From positions 558,001-622,000 of the forward strand of contig NZ_KB823011.1 in assembly GCF_000365025.1 (NCBI RefSeq): DNA of 64,000 nt, written 5' to 3'. Origin of the DNA: Robiginitomaculum antarcticum DSM 21748 (GTDB taxonomy: Bacteria; Pseudomonadota; Alphaproteobacteria; Caulobacterales; Maricaulaceae). Numbering within the stretch: position 1 is the first letter of the stretch; each line of letters begins with the position of its first letter. A program made the position numbers and the translations under genes. The notes beneath the pieces are model-generated. The model was not told the origin of the DNA and did not search any database. It saw only the letters and a program-made list of their open reading frames with translations. Below, piece by piece: positions 37,378-49,152 of the stretch.

Positions 37378-38817
37378 TTAACCGAACAGGCTGGACGCTG
37401 CGTCGCGGATCAGATTCAGTCCCGGATAGGTAATAAATGGCAGGATCCCCATCGCCAGCAATAAAACTGCGGATACGAGCGAGAAACTACGCTCAATACG
37501 CGGGGCCGCGACAAAACCTTCATTGGCTTCTGCAAACCACATCAATCGGATAATACGCAAATAGTAAAATGCGCCGACAACACTGGCGACGAGCGCTAGA
37601 ACAACAATGAAGTAGTGGCCGGCGCCAATAGCTGGGCCAAATGCGAACCATTTCCCCCAAAAGCCTGCAAATGGCGGAATGCCGATTAGCGAGACCATCA
37701 TGACGGTCAGGGTTATGGCCAGCCCTTTATTGGTTTCGGCAAGGCCGGATAGATCGCTGATTTGCTCAACAATGCCGTTGCGGATACGCATTTGTAGGAT
37801 ACAGGCAAAGACGCCGATTACAGTGACGACGTAAATGGTCATAAAGGTCAGCATGCCTGCAACACCGGCCAAAGTCCCGGCGGTAAGCGGCACAAGCGCG
37901 TAGCCCATATTGGTTATCGAGCTATAGGCCATAAGGCGCTTGATATTAGTTTGCATCAACCCGCCCAGCGCGCCGACAACCATAGACAGTCCGGCAAACA
38001 CCATCAGCGCCAAAGTCCAGCCTTCGGCCAGATCCCCGAAAGGTTCGTAGAGAACGCGCGCAATCAGAGCGATTGCCGCCAGTTTCGGCGCGCCCGCAAA
38101 AAATCCGGTTACGGGTGTTGGCGCGCCCTCATAGACGTCCGGCGTCCACATGTGAAAAGGCGCCGCCGAAATTTTAAAGGCCAGCCCGCAGAGTAGAAAG
38201 ATCATGCCGCCGACCAAGCCCGGGCCGTAATCCCCTTGAAGCGCCAAGGCGATACCGTCAAAACGCAAACTGCCGGAATAGCCATATATCAGCGATGCGC
38301 CGTAAAGAAGTATTCCGGATGATAAGGCGCCGAGAACGAAATATTTTAATCCGGCTTCGGAGGCGCGAAGACTATCACGGTTAAAAGCGGCCAGCACGTA
38401 AAGCGCCAAAGCCTGCATTTCAACGCCAATATAAAGCGTCAGCAGGTCATTAGATGAGACCATTATACCCATGCCAAGAACGGCATAAACCAGCAGAACG
38501 GAGAACTCATACTGATCCAGACGTTCACTGCGCAGGTAATTGCGCGACAGAACAATAGCGGCAGCGCCGGCAAGGCCGATAATGAGTTTCACATAACGGG
38601 CAAAGTCATCATTGATGAACGCACCGCCAAAGGTTTCGGTGACATTGCGATCCGTCACAAAACCGACGAAAGCAAAAGCCAGCAGACCGACAACCGCCAT
38701 TAGGCGGATCAGGTCAGGACGTTTTTTCGACTTGCTGAGGCCTGTCAAAAGCATAAATTGCGATGCTGTGATCGCAAGAATAATCTCGCCGAGTACGGGC
38801 TGTAGGGTCATCCACAT
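37378..38817 (-). CDS. nuoN: NADH-quinone oxidoreductase subunit N
   Basis: Antiporter-like proton-pumping subunit of complex I with about 14 membrane helices. The segment HMWTPDVYEGAPTPVTGFF and the lysine-bearing LMAYSSITNMGYALVP are typical. ATG 38817 lies 4 bases after the nuoM stop; a second ATG 6 bases further in is also possible, and the longer frame to 38853 overlaps nuoM. About 479 residues. Confidence 0.95.
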   Translation of the reverse strand: MWMTLQPVLGEIILAITASQFMLLTGLSKSKKRPDLIRLMAVVGLLAFAFVGFVTDRNVTETFGGAFINDDFARYVKLIIGLAGAAAIVLSRNYLRSERLDQYEFSVLLVYAVLGMGIMVSSNDLLTLYIGVEMQALALYVLAAFNRDSLRASEAGLKYFVLGALSSGILLYGASLIYGYSGSLRFDGIALALQGDYGPGLVGGMIFLLCGLAFKISAAPFHMWTPDVYEGAPTPVTGFFAGAPKLAAIALIARVLYEPFGDLAEGWTLALMVFAGLSMVVGALGGLMQTNIKRLMAYSSITNMGYALVPLTAGTLAGVAGMLTFMTIYVVTVIGVFACILQMRIRNGIVEQISDLSGLAETNKGLAITLTVMMVSLIGIPPFAGFWGKWFAFGPAIGAGHYFIVVLALVASVVGAFYYLRIIRLMWFAEANEGFVAAPRIERSFSLVSAVLLLAMGILPFITYPGLNLIRDAASSLFG

Positions 38818-38821
38818 CTCA

Positions 38822-40357
38822 CTAACCTCCGGCGACAGCGCTATTGGCTGCATTAAAATTTGAAATCAGATTATCAACGCTGACTGCGGTAATATCCGTA
38901 ATTAGGGACGGATAAACGCCTAATACCAAGGTCATAATGACCAGCGGTACCAACACCCAAAGTTCGCGGGCATTCATATCGGCGATGTCATTCAGTTTTT
39001 CATTTTGCACATCCCCGAACACTGTTTCGCGGAACAGATGCAGCGCATAAACCGCAGATAGGATCATGCCGAAGGCCGCGCCGAACGCAATCCATGGATT
39101 AACCTGATAAGCGCCGATCATGGTCAGAATTTCACCGACAAAACCTGACGTACCCGGCAAGCCGACATTGGCCATTGTAAAGAGGAGGAATATTGCCGCA
39201 AATATCGGCATTTTTTTCGCAAGCCCGCCGTAAAATGCGATTTCGCGGGTATGCATGCGATCATAAATGACGCCGACACAGAAGAAGAGCGCGCCGGAGA
39301 TCACGCCATGAGACAGCATCTGGAAAATGGCCCCCTGCACGCCCTGAACATTCATGGCGAAGATGCCCATGGTCACAAAGCCCATATGGGCGACAGAGGA
39401 ATAAGCGATCAGCTTTTTCATATCGAGTTGTCGATAAGCGACCAGCGACGTATAAATAATTGCTATCACGCTCATCCAGAACACCAGCGGAGCCAGCGTC
39501 ACGCTCGCTTCTGGGAACATCGTAATAGAGAAGCGCAGCAGCCCGTAGCCCCCGAGTTTCAGCAAAATACCCGCCAGAATGACAGAGCCGGCTGTTGGCG
39601 CTTCAACGTGGGCGTCAGGTAGCCAGGTATGAACCGGCCACATCGGCATTTTGACGGCAAAGCTGGCAAAGAAAGCCAGCCATAGCCAGATTTGCGGCCC
39701 GCCGGGAATTTTTAGATCATTGATCAGAACTTCAATATTCGTCGTCGGCGCGCCGAGCTGCGTACCGGAGTAATAATAGATCCACAGCATGGCCGCGAGC
39801 ATCAGAACTGAGCCCAGCAGCGTGTAGAGGAAGAATTTATAGCTGGCATAAATGCGGTTCTTCCCGCCCCATACGCCGATAATGATAAACATCGGCACAA
39901 GAACGGCTTCGAAGAAGAGATAGAACAGCACCAAATCCAGCGCGCAGAACACGCCAATCATCAGCGTCTCTAAGATCAAAAACGCTACCATGTAATCCAG
40001 CATGCGCTTCTTGATATTTCTCCAACTGCCCAGAATACAGAGCGGCGTCAGAAAAGCCGTAAGAAGGATGAACAGGACGGAGATGCCGTCCACGCCCATG
40101 CGGTATTTAATTCCGTCGCTAATCCAGTTGGCTTCTTCAACGAATTGGAAATCCGCCGTTGTGCGATCAAAGGAGAAGGTCAGCAAGAGCGCCAGAACAA
40201 GCACAAATAAGCTGGTCCAAAGGGCCACCATAGGCGCATTACGTTCAATCTGCGCCCGGCTATCCGGCTTGGAGAGGCGGGCCGTGATCATCAAAACCAA
40301 AGCCGCAACCAGCGGGATAAAGGTGATAAATGTAAGGATTGGAATACCGTCTAACAT
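38822..40357 (-). CDS. nuoM: NADH-quinone oxidoreductase subunit M
   Basis: Antiporter-like membrane subunit of complex I. ATG 40357 ([20 protein letters not shown], 511 residues) follows the nuoL stop by 1 base. [20 protein letters not shown] and [18 protein letters not shown] are the conserved segments, with the essential glutamate in the fifth helix region [12 protein letters not shown]. Confidence 0.95.
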   Translation of the reverse strand: MLDGIPILTFITFIPLVAALVLMITARLSKPDSRAQIERNAPMVALWTSLFVLVLALLLTFSFDRTTADFQFVEEANWISDGIKYRMGVDGISVLFILLTAFLTPLCILGSWRNIKKRMLDYMVAFLILETLMIGVFCALDLVLFYLFFEAVLVPMFIIIGVWGGKNRIYASYKFFLYTLLGSVLMLAAMLWIYYYSGTQLGAPTTNIEVLINDLKIPGGPQIWLWLAFFASFAVKMPMWPVHTWLPDAHVEAPTAGSVILAGILLKLGGYGLLRFSITMFPEASVTLAPLVFWMSVIAIIYTSLVAYRQLDMKKLIAYSSVAHMGFVTMGIFAMNVQGVQGAIFQMLSHGVISGALFFCVGVIYDRMHTREIAFYGGLAKKMPIFAAIFLLFTMANVGLPGTSGFVGEILTMIGAYQVNPWIAFGAAFGMILSAVYALHLFRETVFGDVQNEKLNDIADMNARELWVLVPLVIMTLVLGVYPSLITDITAVSVDNLISNFNAANSAVAGG

Positions 40358-40358
40358 A

Positions 40359-42440
40359 TTAAGACCCCGTCGCCGAAAAGACGAGCGCAATAATGGCGGC
40401 CAGGCCCACAAGCATGACTAATGCATAATGGTAAAGATAGCCGCTCTGGAATTTTGAGACGCGTTTTGCCGCGCCCGAGGCCAGCGCCGCAAACCCGTTG
40501 GGGCCAAGGCCATCAATAATTCTTTGATCGCCGATTTTCCAAAAAACATCACCAAGCTTGCGGACAGGCCGCACAAAAATGAGATCGTAGAGCTCATCGA
40601 AATACCATTTATTGAGCAGGAATTTGTAAAGGACCCCACCCTCACCGCGCATAGAGGCTGCCGTGCGTTTGGCTGCGCCGTCTTTGAACATGTACATAAA
40701 CCATGCGATGATAAAACCGGTCAGCATGGCAATGAATGGAGACCAAATCACCCAGGCCGGGAATTCGTGATGACCACCATCGTCTTCGTTATGGTCGCCG
40801 CCCGCCTCAGCATAGGAGGCCTCTGCGCTTTGAGACACATCCGCGCCATGGCTTGCGGACTCAGCCATGCCCGGGGGCAATCCGGTACCGCTATAGGCAT
40901 TATCGACCGGTAGGCTATGCGCCCAAAATGCGGCCGCATAATCGCCGACGAAATATTTATAAAAATACAGACCCGCAAATATTGCGCCAAGGCCCAGCAT
41001 TATAAGCGGTATCAGCATCACAGGCGGGGATTCATGCGCGTTATTAAGAACGTCTGACTTGCCGCGATATTTGCCGTGGAATGTCAGGAAAATTAAACGC
41101 CAAGAATAGAAAGATGTCATCAGGGCGGCGAGTAGACCGGCCGTAAAGGCGATCATTGCCGGCGAATAAATACCGCCATTCGCAGCTGCATACGCGCCCT
41201 CGATTATAACGTCTTTGGAGAAGAAACCGGCAAAACCGATTTTTGTGCCTGGAATACCCACACCGGTCAGCGCGAGCGTTCCGATAATCATGAAGATATA
41301 GGTCAGCGGGATCAGCTTATACGTGCCGCCCATTTTGCGCATATCCTGCTCGTGATGAAGGGCGTGAATGACCGAGCCTGCACCAAGGAACAGCAAGGCC
41401 TTGAAAAAGGCATGGGTGAAGAGATGAAACATTGCCGCATTGTAAAGACCAAGTCCTGCCGCGAAAAACATATAGCCGAGCTGCGAACAGGTGGAATAAG
41501 CAATAACGCGCTTAATATCATTTTGCACAAGGCCCACGGTTGCGGCAAAGAAGGCCGTTAGCGCGCCAATGAGTGTGATGAACCCTGACGTAATCGGCGC
41601 GGCCTCGAAAATTGGATAAGCGCGGCAAACCAGAAATACGCCAGCGGTCACCATGGTCGCGGCATGGATCAAGGCCGAGACGGGCGTCGGGCCTTCCATC
41701 GCGTCAGGTAGCCAGACATGTAGAAAAAACTGGGCTGATTTACCCATAGCGCCAATGAAAAGCAGCGCTGCGATAAGTTCTATCGCGCCAAAATTCATGC
41801 CGAGAAACGGTAAGACAAGATCCTGTTTGTCAGCGACCTGTGAAAACACTGTATCAAATTTGACGCTACCAAAGACGAGAAAAATTGTCATAACGCCGAG
41901 CGCAAGACCGACATCGCCTACGCGGTTCGTCACAAAGGCTTTAATCGCCGCGGCATTAGCGGACGGTTTTTTATACCAGAATCCGATCAGCAAATAAGAG
42001 GCCAGACCCACGCCTTCCCAGCCAAAGAAAAGCTGGATGAAGTTATCAGCCGTCACCAGCATCAACATGGCAAATGTGAAGAGCGACAGATAAGCGAAGA
42101 AACGCGCTTTGCTGTCATCCTCATTCATATAGCCCCAACTATAGACATGAACGAGCGAGGAAACCGATGTGATAACGACCATCATGACGGCTGTAAGTGT
42201 GTCGATTTTGAGCGCCCAGCCGGCATTCAGATCGCCGACATCAAACCAGCGCATTAGCTCTATATCGGTGGCTGTGTGACCGAAGCCGATAGCGATAAGC
42301 GCAACCCAGGACAGCACAGCCGACAGGATCAAGAACGCTGTCGTGACGCTCATGGCAGCAGATTCGCCGATTTTACGGCCAAATAGACCCGCAATCAGCG
42401 CGCCAAGAAGCGGACCGAAGACTATGGTTAAATACATCAT
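40359..42440 (-). CDS. nuoL: NADH-quinone oxidoreductase subunit L
   Basis: Largest antiporter-like subunit of complex I, with a C-terminal lateral helix. The 693-residue protein has [20 protein letters not shown] and [15 protein letters not shown]. Between about residues 545 and 580 there is a hydrophilic, His/Asp/Glu-rich loop ([10 protein letters not shown]) typical of variable loops in this subunit. It is followed by nuoM. Confidence 0.96.
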   Translation of the reverse strand: MMYLTIVFGPLLGALIAGLFGRKIGESAAMSVTTAFLILSAVLSWVALIAIGFGHTATDIELMRWFDVGDLNAGWALKIDTLTAVMMVVITSVSSLVHVYSWGYMNEDDSKARFFAYLSLFTFAMLMLVTADNFIQLFFGWEGVGLASYLLIGFWYKKPSANAAAIKAFVTNRVGDVGLALGVMTIFLVFGSVKFDTVFSQVADKQDLVLPFLGMNFGAIELIAALLFIGAMGKSAQFFLHVWLPDAMEGPTPVSALIHAATMVTAGVFLVCRAYPIFEAAPITSGFITLIGALTAFFAATVGLVQNDIKRVIAYSTCSQLGYMFFAAGLGLYNAAMFHLFTHAFFKALLFLGAGSVIHALHHEQDMRKMGGTYKLIPLTYIFMIIGTLALTGVGIPGTKIGFAGFFSKDVIIEGAYAAANGGIYSPAMIAFTAGLLAALMTSFYSWRLIFLTFHGKYRGKSDVLNNAHESPPVMLIPLIMLGLGAIFAGLYFYKYFVGDYAAAFWAHSLPVDNAYSGTGLPPGMAESASHGADVSQSAEASYAEAGGDHNEDDGGHHEFPAWVIWSPFIAMLTGFIIAWFMYMFKDGAAKRTAASMRGEGGVLYKFLLNKWYFDELYDLIFVRPVRKLGDVFWKIGDQRIIDGLGPNGFAALASGAAKRVSKFQSGYLYHYALVMLVGLAAIIALVFSATGS

Positions 42441-42447
42441 GCTGCGA

Positions 42448-42756
42448 TCAGCCCTTCATCAGGTTAATGTCTTCAACCGCAATATCGCCGCGGTTTCGGA
42501 AATACACGACCAGAATTGCAAGACCGACAGCCGCTTCAGCGGCGGCCACGGTCAAAACAAACATTGCAAAAATCTGTCCGGCCATATCGCCCATATGCGT
42601 AGCGAAAGCGACGAAATTGATATTCACCGCGAGCAATAAAAGCTCGATACACATCATAATAATAATGACGTTTTTGCGGTTTACGAAAATTCCGAATGTG
42701 CCGATCACAAATATGATCGCTGCAACGGTGAGGTATTCTGTCAATCCAATGGTCAT
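42448..42756 (-). CDS. nuoK: NADH-quinone oxidoreductase subunit K
   Basis: Small three-helix membrane subunit of complex I (102 residues). The conserved [17 protein letters not shown] segment bears the membrane glutamates used in proton transfer, and [19 protein letters not shown] is the third helix. It overlaps nuoJ by 4 bases. Confidence 0.96.
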   Translation of the reverse strand: MTIGLTEYLTVAAIIFVIGTFGIFVNRKNVIIIMMCIELLLLAVNINFVAFATHMGDMAGQIFAMFVLTVAAAEAAVGLAILVVYFRNRGDIAVEDINLMKG

Positions 42757-43355
42757 TCGCCTGTCCCCGCTCCGCTCTCAATCTCGACCAATTCGACACC
42801 GTCTTTGCGTGTCCGCGAAACCTGTTTGGTAATATCCTGCCGGCGCACGCCCGTGCGGTGACGTAGGGTCAGCACGATTGCGCCGATCATAGCGATCAAT
42901 AAGATCAGGCCTGACGCTTCAAAGAAGAAGGCGTAGTCGGTGAACAGCACATTGCCGAACGCTTCGATATTAGACAGGCCGTCCGCGCGCGGCTCAGGCG
43001 TCACCTCGCTATCAGCGAAATATGATCCACCAATAACGATTAGCTCCATTAAAAGGATGACAGCGACAACGCCGCCCATCGGAAAATAGCTGAAAAAGCC
43101 GCGCTTCATTTCAGAAAAATCAACATCGAGCATCATCACGACAAAAAGGAACAATACAGCGACCGCGCCAACGTAAACCATGACAAGCAATAGCGCCAAA
43201 AATTCTGCGCCCATTAGGACAAACAGTCCCGCCGCCGAGAAAAAGGTAAGGATCAAAAACATAACCGAATGCACCGGATTGCGCGAGGCCACGACCATAA
43301 AGGCTGCGGCAATGGCAACGGAGGAGATCAGATAAAATGATAAGACTGGAAGCAC
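42753..43355 (-). CDS. nuoJ: NADH-quinone oxidoreductase subunit J
   Basis: Five-helix membrane subunit of complex I (200 residues), with the characteristic [20 protein letters not shown] helix that holds the pi-bulge tyrosine, and [10 protein letters not shown] near the N-terminus. It is overlapped by nuoK and preceded by nuoI after 29 bases. Confidence 0.96.
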   Translation of the reverse strand: MLPVLSFYLISSVAIAAAFMVVASRNPVHSVMFLILTFFSAAGLFVLMGAEFLALLLVMVYVGAVAVLFLFVVMMLDVDFSEMKRGFFSYFPMGGVVAVILLMELIVIGGSYFADSEVTPEPRADGLSNIEAFGNVLFTDYAFFFEASGLILLIAMIGAIVLTLRHRTGVRRQDITKQVSRTRKDGVELVEIESGAGTGE

Positions 43356-43384
43356 GGTTATGGCCCTTTGATTCTGCGCCCGCT

Positions 43385-43873
43385 TTAGCGGTACGGCGCG
43401 TCCATGGCTAGGTTTTTTGCAATCTGCTGTTCCCAGCGATCCCCGTTATCAAGAAGCTTTTCCTTATCATAGTAAAGCTCCTCGCGGGTCTCTGTCGCAA
43501 ATTCGAAATTCGGGCCCTCAACAATGGCGTCAACCGGGCAGGCCTCTTGGCATAAACCGCAATAAATGCATTTGACCATGTCGATATCATAGCGGGTTGT
43601 CCGGCGTGACCCATCCGGGCGCGGCTCGGCTTCAATCGTAATCGCCTGCGCCGGGCAAATCGCTTCGCATAATTTACAGGCAATGCAGCGCTCTTCGCCG
43701 CTGGGATAACGGCGCAGCGCATGTTCACCGCGAAAGCGCGGCGACAAAGGGCCTTTTTCAAACGGATAATTAACCGTGACTTTCGGACGGAAAAAATATT
43801 TCAGCGCAAGCCAAAAGGCTCCGATAAAATCAAGAAACATGGCCCCGCGAATAAATTGTTTAACGCGCGTCAT
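43385..43873 (-). CDS. nuoI: NADH-quinone oxidoreductase subunit I
   Basis: Peripheral-arm subunit that binds two [4Fe-4S] clusters (N6a, N6b) through [12 protein letters not shown] and [15 protein letters not shown] 43873 ([20 protein letters not shown], 162 residues) lies 1 base after the nuoH stop; the longer frame overlaps nuoH. Confidence 0.96.
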   Translation of the reverse strand: MTRVKQFIRGAMFLDFIGAFWLALKYFFRPKVTVNYPFEKGPLSPRFRGEHALRRYPSGEERCIACKLCEAICPAQAITIEAEPRPDGSRRTTRYDIDMVKCIYCGLCQEACPVDAIVEGPNFEFATETREELYYDKEKLLDNGDRWEQQIAKNLAMDAPYR

Positions 43874-43874
43874 A

Positions 43875-44975
43875 TCACGCCCCTCCTGCGGCATTACCGC
43901 CAACAAATACGACCCAGGCCGACACATACATCACAGCCAGCAGCGATGTCGGCAGGAAAACCTTCCAGCCGAGGCGCATTAATTGGTCATAACGATAACG
44001 CGGCACAATCGCCTTCACCATGGCAAACATGAAGAATACAAAGGCGCATTTACTTACAAACCAGAAGATGGGCGGAACGAACTGCACGCCAATATCAAGG
44101 GGCGCATACCATCCGCCTAAGAATAAAATCGTGATCAAAGCGCACATCAATGTAATGTTTAGATATTCTGCGAACATAAATAACAGATATGGCGTTGAGC
44201 TATATTCAACCTGATATCCGGCGACCAGCTCTGACTCGGCTTCGGGCAAATCAAAAGGCGGGCGGTTTGTCTCGGCTAGTGCGGAAACAAAAAACAGGAT
44301 AAACATATAAAACATCACAGGCGCAATAAGCAGGGCTTGTGGACTGTTCAGGTAAAATGCATGCCAGTTCCAGAATCCATGACCTTGGGCCATAACGATT
44401 TCGGTCAGATTCAAAGAGCCCGCAACCAAAAGAACTGTAATAATGATAAAGCCAATGGACACTTCGTAGGATACCATTTGCGCCGCACTGCGCAGCGCGC
44501 CGAGAAACGGATATTTGGAATTTGAGGCCCAGCCCCCGATGATGATCCCATAAATGCCCATTGAGCTAATCGCGAGAATATAAAGTACGCCAATATTGAT
44601 GTCGGAAATCACCCAGCCCGGCGCGACAGGCACAACGCCCCATGCCAGAAACGCCATGGTCAGGGATATAATTGGCGCGAGAATGAACAAGGTTTTGTCC
44701 GATCCCGCCGGAATAATGATCTCTTTGAACACAAATTTCAAAAGATCGGCGAAGCTTTGCAGCAAGCCGAACGGGCCAACAACATTCGGACCGCGCCGCA
44801 TTTGCGCCGCCGCCCAGATTTTGCGGTCGGCCAAAATTAGAAATGCCAGTGTTATAGACAAAATCAGGACAAAGGCGACGATGACGGCAACCTTCAGCCA
44901 GAAAAACTGGACATCATCCATATTCTCCCAGTTTGGGAGACCAAATGCGCCGGGCATGATGAAATTGGCAAACAT
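43875..44975 (-). CDS. nuoH: NADH-quinone oxidoreductase subunit H
   Basis: Membrane subunit of complex I at the quinone site, 366 residues with about eight or nine helices. Conserved segments include [19 protein letters not shown], the charged loop [20 protein letters not shown] and YHGEYSS-like GYQVEYSS. It overlaps nuoG by 1 base. Confidence 0.96.
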   Translation of the reverse strand: MFANFIMPGAFGLPNWENMDDVQFFWLKVAVIVAFVLILSITLAFLILADRKIWAAAQMRRGPNVVGPFGLLQSFADLLKFVFKEIIIPAGSDKTLFILAPIISLTMAFLAWGVVPVAPGWVISDINIGVLYILAISSMGIYGIIIGGWASNSKYPFLGALRSAAQMVSYEVSIGFIIITVLLVAGSLNLTEIVMAQGHGFWNWHAFYLNSPQALLIAPVMFYMFILFFVSALAETNRPPFDLPEAESELVAGYQVEYSSTPYLLFMFAEYLNITLMCALITILFLGGWYAPLDIGVQFVPPIFWFVSKCAFVFFMFAMVKAIVPRYRYDQLMRLGWKVFLPTSLLAVMYVSAWVVFVGGNAAGGA

Positions 44976-47086
44976 TATTCAGCAGCCTCCACGAGTGGCG
45001 TTATATCGCTTAGCGCTGCGCATTCAGCCATTACTTTACTGGCCCGCGCGATTGGGTTGGTAAGATAAAACTCACGAACGCTGACGGCGAAATTATAATC
45101 AGCCAAATCGCCCGCCTTACCCATTTTTGCCGGATCAAAGTCCTCAGCACCTTGCGCGCCGGGAGCGTGTCCCAGCCCCGCAAAGACGGGATGATCGGCA
45201 AATAATTTCTCGCGAAGCTGATCCAGGCTGTCATAAGGCAGAACCCGGTCACAATGCGCCGATAGCGCCCGAATAATCGCCCAATCCTCTTTAGCATCAC
45301 CTTTTAGGGGCACAGCTATGTTGGCGGCTTGAACGCGGCCCTCTGTATTTGTGTAAAGTCCGTATTTTTCGGTATAGGCCGCGCCGGGCAGGATAAGATC
45401 GGCGCTATGCGCGCCGTTATCACCGTGGCTGCCTTGATAAATCACGAAGGCATTGCCAAAATCGCTGTCAATTTCATCGGCGCCAAGAAGATAGACTGTG
45501 TCCAGTTCTCCCGCTTCAGCTTTTGATATAATTCCCGCCGTGCCGACGCCGCCTTCACCGGGCAAAAAGCCCATATCCAGACCTGCAACGCGGCTCGCGG
45601 CTGTGTGCAATACGTTAAATCCGTTCCAGCCCGGTGTCACAACGCCAGACTTTTTCGCAAATTCACCGACCCTGCGCAGCAAAGCGGGCGCGTTATCACC
45701 CGTGAGAACGGATTGGCCAATGATTATGACCGGTCGCTTGGCGGCTTTAAAGGTCTTTGCGAAGCCTTTGGTAGACTTCATGAATTTTGTAAGATCAGAA
45801 CTTCCCGCGCCTAAGTGATCATAATTGTAGGTCAGATCAACAGCCTCCCCCAATAAGCCGACAGCCATATCGCCATGAAGCCAACCTTTACGAATGCGGG
45901 CATTCACGAGCGGGGCTTCCAGGCGGGGATTGGCACCGATAATAAGGACGGCGTCAGCGTCTTCTAATCCGGCGATGGTGGTGTTGAGCAAATAGTCCTG
46001 ACGCGGTCCGCCGCCAACGACGCTGCCATCCTGACGGCAATCAAGATTACGTACGCCGAGGCTCGTCATCAGATCTTTGAGCGCTTTCATGGACTCCGCG
46101 TCCATTAAATCGCCGGCAATCGCCGCTATACGTGATGGACCGCCTTTCAGCTTATCAGCTGCCAAGGCCAGGGCTTCGTCCCAGCCTGCCGCGCGCAACT
46201 TACCGTTCTCGCGGATATAGGGCTTATCCAGACGCTGCCGTGTCAGACCGTCCCAGACAAAGCGGGTTTTATCGGAAATCCATTCCTCGTTCACCTCTTC
46301 ATTGATGATCGGCAGAATGCGCAGAACCTGTCCGGATTTACTATCAATGCGGATATTAGAGCCGACAGCGTCCATCACATCGATGCTCTCGACGCTCTCC
46401 AGTTCCCACGGACGGGCATTAAAGGCATATGGCTTGGACGTCAGCGCTCCCACCGGGCATAAATCGATCACATTACCGGATAATTCCGACGTCAAAGACT
46501 TCTCTAGATATGTTGTAATTTCCGCGTCTTCACCGCGGTTAGCCATCCCGATTTCCTCGACGCCCGCCACTTCGGTTATAAAGCGAACGCAGCGCGTACA
46601 CTGGATGCAACGCGTCATGATCGTGTTGACTAGCGGGCCCATAAATTTATCATCTACTGCGCGTTTATTTTCCTCAAAGCGGGAAAAATCGCGGCCATAC
46701 GCCATGGCCTGGTCTTGCAAATCACACTCGCCAGCTTGGTCGCAAATCGGGCAATCCAGCGGATGATTAATAAGCAAGAATTCCATCACGCCTTCGCGGG
46801 CTTTTTTCACAGTCTCGGAATTGGTGAGGATATTGGCTGGGGTGCCGTCACGGTTCGGGCGCAAATCTTTGACTTGCAGCGCGCAACTGGCTTGAGGCTT
46901 TGGCGCGCCGACCCATTCAACCAGACACATGCGGCAATTACCCGCCACAGACAGGCGCTCATGGTAACAAAACCGTGGAATCTCCACGCCTGCCGCTTCT
47001 TCACACGCCTGCATGAGCGTATATTCAGCCGGCACTTCATATTCCGTGCCGTCAATATTGATTTTGCGTAGGTCGCTCATAGTCAT
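44975..47086 (-). CDS. nuoG: NADH-quinone oxidoreductase subunit G
   Basis: Large iron-sulfur subunit of complex I (703 residues). N-terminal [2Fe-2S] ligands lie in [16 protein letters not shown], a [4Fe-4S] set in [19 protein letters not shown] and another in [13 protein letters not shown], followed by the molybdopterin-oxidoreductase-like domain. Its start is either ATG 47086 (4-base overlap with the upstream unknown gene) or ATG 47080. Normally nuoF would directly precede it. Confidence 0.95.
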   Translation of the reverse strand: MTMSDLRKINIDGTEYEVPAEYTLMQACEEAAGVEIPRFCYHERLSVAGNCRMCLVEWVGAPKPQASCALQVKDLRPNRDGTPANILTNSETVKKAREGVMEFLLINHPLDCPICDQAGECDLQDQAMAYGRDFSRFEENKRAVDDKFMGPLVNTIMTRCIQCTRCVRFITEVAGVEEIGMANRGEDAEITTYLEKSLTSELSGNVIDLCPVGALTSKPYAFNARPWELESVESIDVMDAVGSNIRIDSKSGQVLRILPIINEEVNEEWISDKTRFVWDGLTRQRLDKPYIRENGKLRAAGWDEALALAADKLKGGPSRIAAIAGDLMDAESMKALKDLMTSLGVRNLDCRQDGSVVGGGPRQDYLLNTTIAGLEDADAVLIIGANPRLEAPLVNARIRKGWLHGDMAVGLLGEAVDLTYNYDHLGAGSSDLTKFMKSTKGFAKTFKAAKRPVIIIGQSVLTGDNAPALLRRVGEFAKKSGVVTPGWNGFNVLHTAASRVAGLDMGFLPGEGGVGTAGIISKAEAGELDTVYLLGADEIDSDFGNAFVIYQGSHGDNGAHSADLILPGAAYTEKYGLYTNTEGRVQAANIAVPLKGDAKEDWAIIRALSAHCDRVLPYDSLDQLREKLFADHPVFAGLGHAPGAQGAEDFDPAKMGKAGDLADYNFAVSVREFYLTNPIARASKVMAECAALSDITPLVEAAE

Positions 47087-47838
47087 ACTACCGAGTAAAC
47101 GAATTTTATATACATAAAATAGAAGAATATTGTGATCACAAACAGCGCAACACCATTTATACTGGACTTTAAAGCTAACCTGTCAAAACCCAGTGTTACA
47201 TCAATGTCACTAGGCGAAACTACGACATCTGTATTGTCCATATTATTTCTTATCTTTGAAGCTTTTATTCTAAGTTTTTGAGCATTCCACAATTCAACCA
47301 AAGCTGCAATAAAACCAGCCATAAGAATAAAATTGGAAATAAAGAAAATAATTTTAGTCTGCCTTGCGTGATTATGGAAAATCATATTTTCATAATTTAG
47401 TGCAGAGATACGATAGTTGGAGGTGGATGTAATATTTTCAATTTCAGATTCGATAATTTGAACTGATAATTGACATACCTTAAACCTAGCCAGTTCAGCC
47501 TCACAAGACCCATCCACACATTCCTTACAATGATATTCTTCAAATAGATTTCTACTGAAGTCAATTTTTCCCTTTATGCCATTAATTGTATCGAGGGACT
47601 GTGGAGTTTTAACCACTCTATGGGTAACTTGTCGCGTTACAGCTGGAATATTTCTTTCTATTACGCGCCTATCAGGCGCTACATAAGACTCAGGTACACT
47701 GACTTCTGCTACTCCTTCAGTCACTGTAACATCAATTTCTGACCTCTGCTGAGCGAATGCAAGAGCAGAATAATTCATTAAAAAAGCGGCTAAAAAACTA
47801 AGCCACAGTCGATATAAATAGTTAGATTTATACAACAC
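47083..47838 (-). CDS. Unknown exported membrane protein inserted in the nuo operon
   Basis: I do not recognise this 251-residue protein. It starts at GTG 47838, 3 bases after the nuoF stop, and overlaps nuoG by 4 bases. An N-terminal signal peptide (about 9-29, cleavage near AFA|QQ) leads to a periplasmic part with four cysteines (104, 107, 112, 122; CKEC then C then C) that could form disulfides or bind metal. Two membrane helices follow (about 163-185 and 226-247) around a charged, probably cytoplasmic loop. The first 180 bases counted inside the gene (47101-47280) are about 32% G+C, against about 55% in nuoF rows nearby, which suggests recent transfer or relaxed codon use. Confidence 0.75.
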   Translation of the reverse strand: MLYKSNYLYRLWLSFLAAFLMNYSALAFAQQRSEIDVTVTEGVAEVSVPESYVAPDRRVIERNIPAVTRQVTHRVVKTPQSLDTINGIKGKIDFSRNLFEEYHCKECVDGSCEAELARFKVCQLSVQIIESEIENITSTSNYRISALNYENMIFHNHARQTKIIFFISNFILMAGFIAALVELWNAQKLRIKASKIRNNMDNTDVVVSPSDIDVTLGFDRLALKSSINGVALFVITIFFYFMYIKFVYSVV

Positions 47839-47841
47839 GCC

Positions 47842-49152
47842 CTACTCCGCCGCCACTGGGACAAAGACGGGCTTGCCCGCACGGTAATTATCGATGCGGT
47901 CTTCAATCTCGTGCCGGAAATGACGGATAAGGCCCTGAATGGGCCACGCCGCGGCATCACCAAGCGCGCAAATGGTATGGCCTTCGACCTGTTTCGAAAC
48001 GTCGAGCAGCATATCAATCTCTGCTGTTTCGGCGTCGCCTCGCACCATGCGCTCCATAACGCGCCACATCCAGCCCGTACCTTCGCGGCACGGCGTGCAC
48101 TGACCGCAGCTCTCATGCTTGTAGAAATAAGACAGGCGCGCAATCGCTTTGATCACGTCCGTGGAGTTATCCATCACGATCACAGCAGCCGTGCCGAGGC
48201 CGGATTGATGTTCACGCAGGGCGTCAAAATCCATCAAAACCGTATCACAAATTTCTTTGGGCAGGAGCGGAACGGAGGAGCCGCCCGGAATAACGCATTT
48301 CAAATTATCCCAGCCGCCGCGCACGCCGCCCGCATATTCCTCAAGCAGCGTCTTCATCGGGATAGAAAGCGCTTCTTCAATATTGCAGGGCTTATTAACA
48401 TGGCCGGAGATCGAGAAAACCTTCGTGCCTTTATTATTGTCGCGGCCAAATTGCGTCCACCAGTCCACGCCGCGACGCAAAATCGTCGGCACAACAGCAA
48501 TCGATTCGACATTATTAACAGTCGTTGGGCAGCCATAAAGACCTGCGCCCGCAGGAAAAGGAGGCTTTAAGCGAGGCTGGCCTTTTTTGCCTTCGAGAGA
48601 TTCTAGCAAAGCCGTCTCTTCACCGCAAATATAAGCGCCCGCGCCGTGATGCATATAGATGTCAAAATCCCAGCCCGTTCCGCTGGCATTTTTGCCGACA
48701 AGTCCTGCGGCATATGCTTCGTCAATTGCGGCCTGCAAGCGGTTGCGTTCCTGAATATATTCGCCGCGCACATAGATGTAGCACGCATGGGCCTGCATTG
48801 CGAAACTCGCAATTAAGCAGCCTTCGATCAGCAAATGCGGATCATGGCGCAAAATATCACGGTCTTTACATGAACCGGGTTCAGACTCATCGGCATTGAC
48901 GACTAAATAATGCGGGCGCGCGCCCACTTCTTTAGGCATAAATGACCATTTCAGACCTGTCGGAAACCCTGCCCCGCCGCGGCCGCGAAGGCCCGAAGCC
49001 TTGACCTGACCGATAATCCAGTCGCGGCCCTGCTCTATCATGGCGGATGTGCCATACCACGCGCCGCGCTCGCGCGAGGCGTCCAGACGGTGATCCTTAA
49101 GCCCGTAAAGGTTCTGGAAAATCCGGTCTTTATCTTGAAGAAGCTCGGTCAT
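47842..49152 (-). CDS. nuoF: NADH-quinone oxidoreductase subunit F
   Basis: Binds NADH, FMN and a [4Fe-4S] cluster (N3) in complex I. ATG 49152 ([17 protein letters not shown], 436 residues) overlaps the nuoE stop as TAATG; the upstream frame is inside nuoE. Motifs: [33 protein letters not shown] and the [23 protein letters not shown]-site segment. Confidence 0.96.
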   Translation of the reverse strand: MTELLQDKDRIFQNLYGLKDHRLDASRERGAWYGTSAMIEQGRDWIIGQVKASGLRGRGGAGFPTGLKWSFMPKEVGARPHYLVVNADESEPGSCKDRDILRHDPHLLIEGCLIASFAMQAHACYIYVRGEYIQERNRLQAAIDEAYAAGLVGKNASGTGWDFDIYMHHGAGAYICGEETALLESLEGKKGQPRLKPPFPAGAGLYGCPTTVNNVESIAVVPTILRRGVDWWTQFGRDNNKGTKVFSISGHVNKPCNIEEALSIPMKTLLEEYAGGVRGGWDNLKCVIPGGSSVPLLPKEICDTVLMDFDALREHQSGLGTAAVIVMDNSTDVIKAIARLSYFYKHESCGQCTPCREGTGWMWRVMERMVRGDAETAEIDMLLDVSKQVEGHTICALGDAAAWPIQGLIRHFRHEIEDRIDNYRAGKPVFVPVAAE

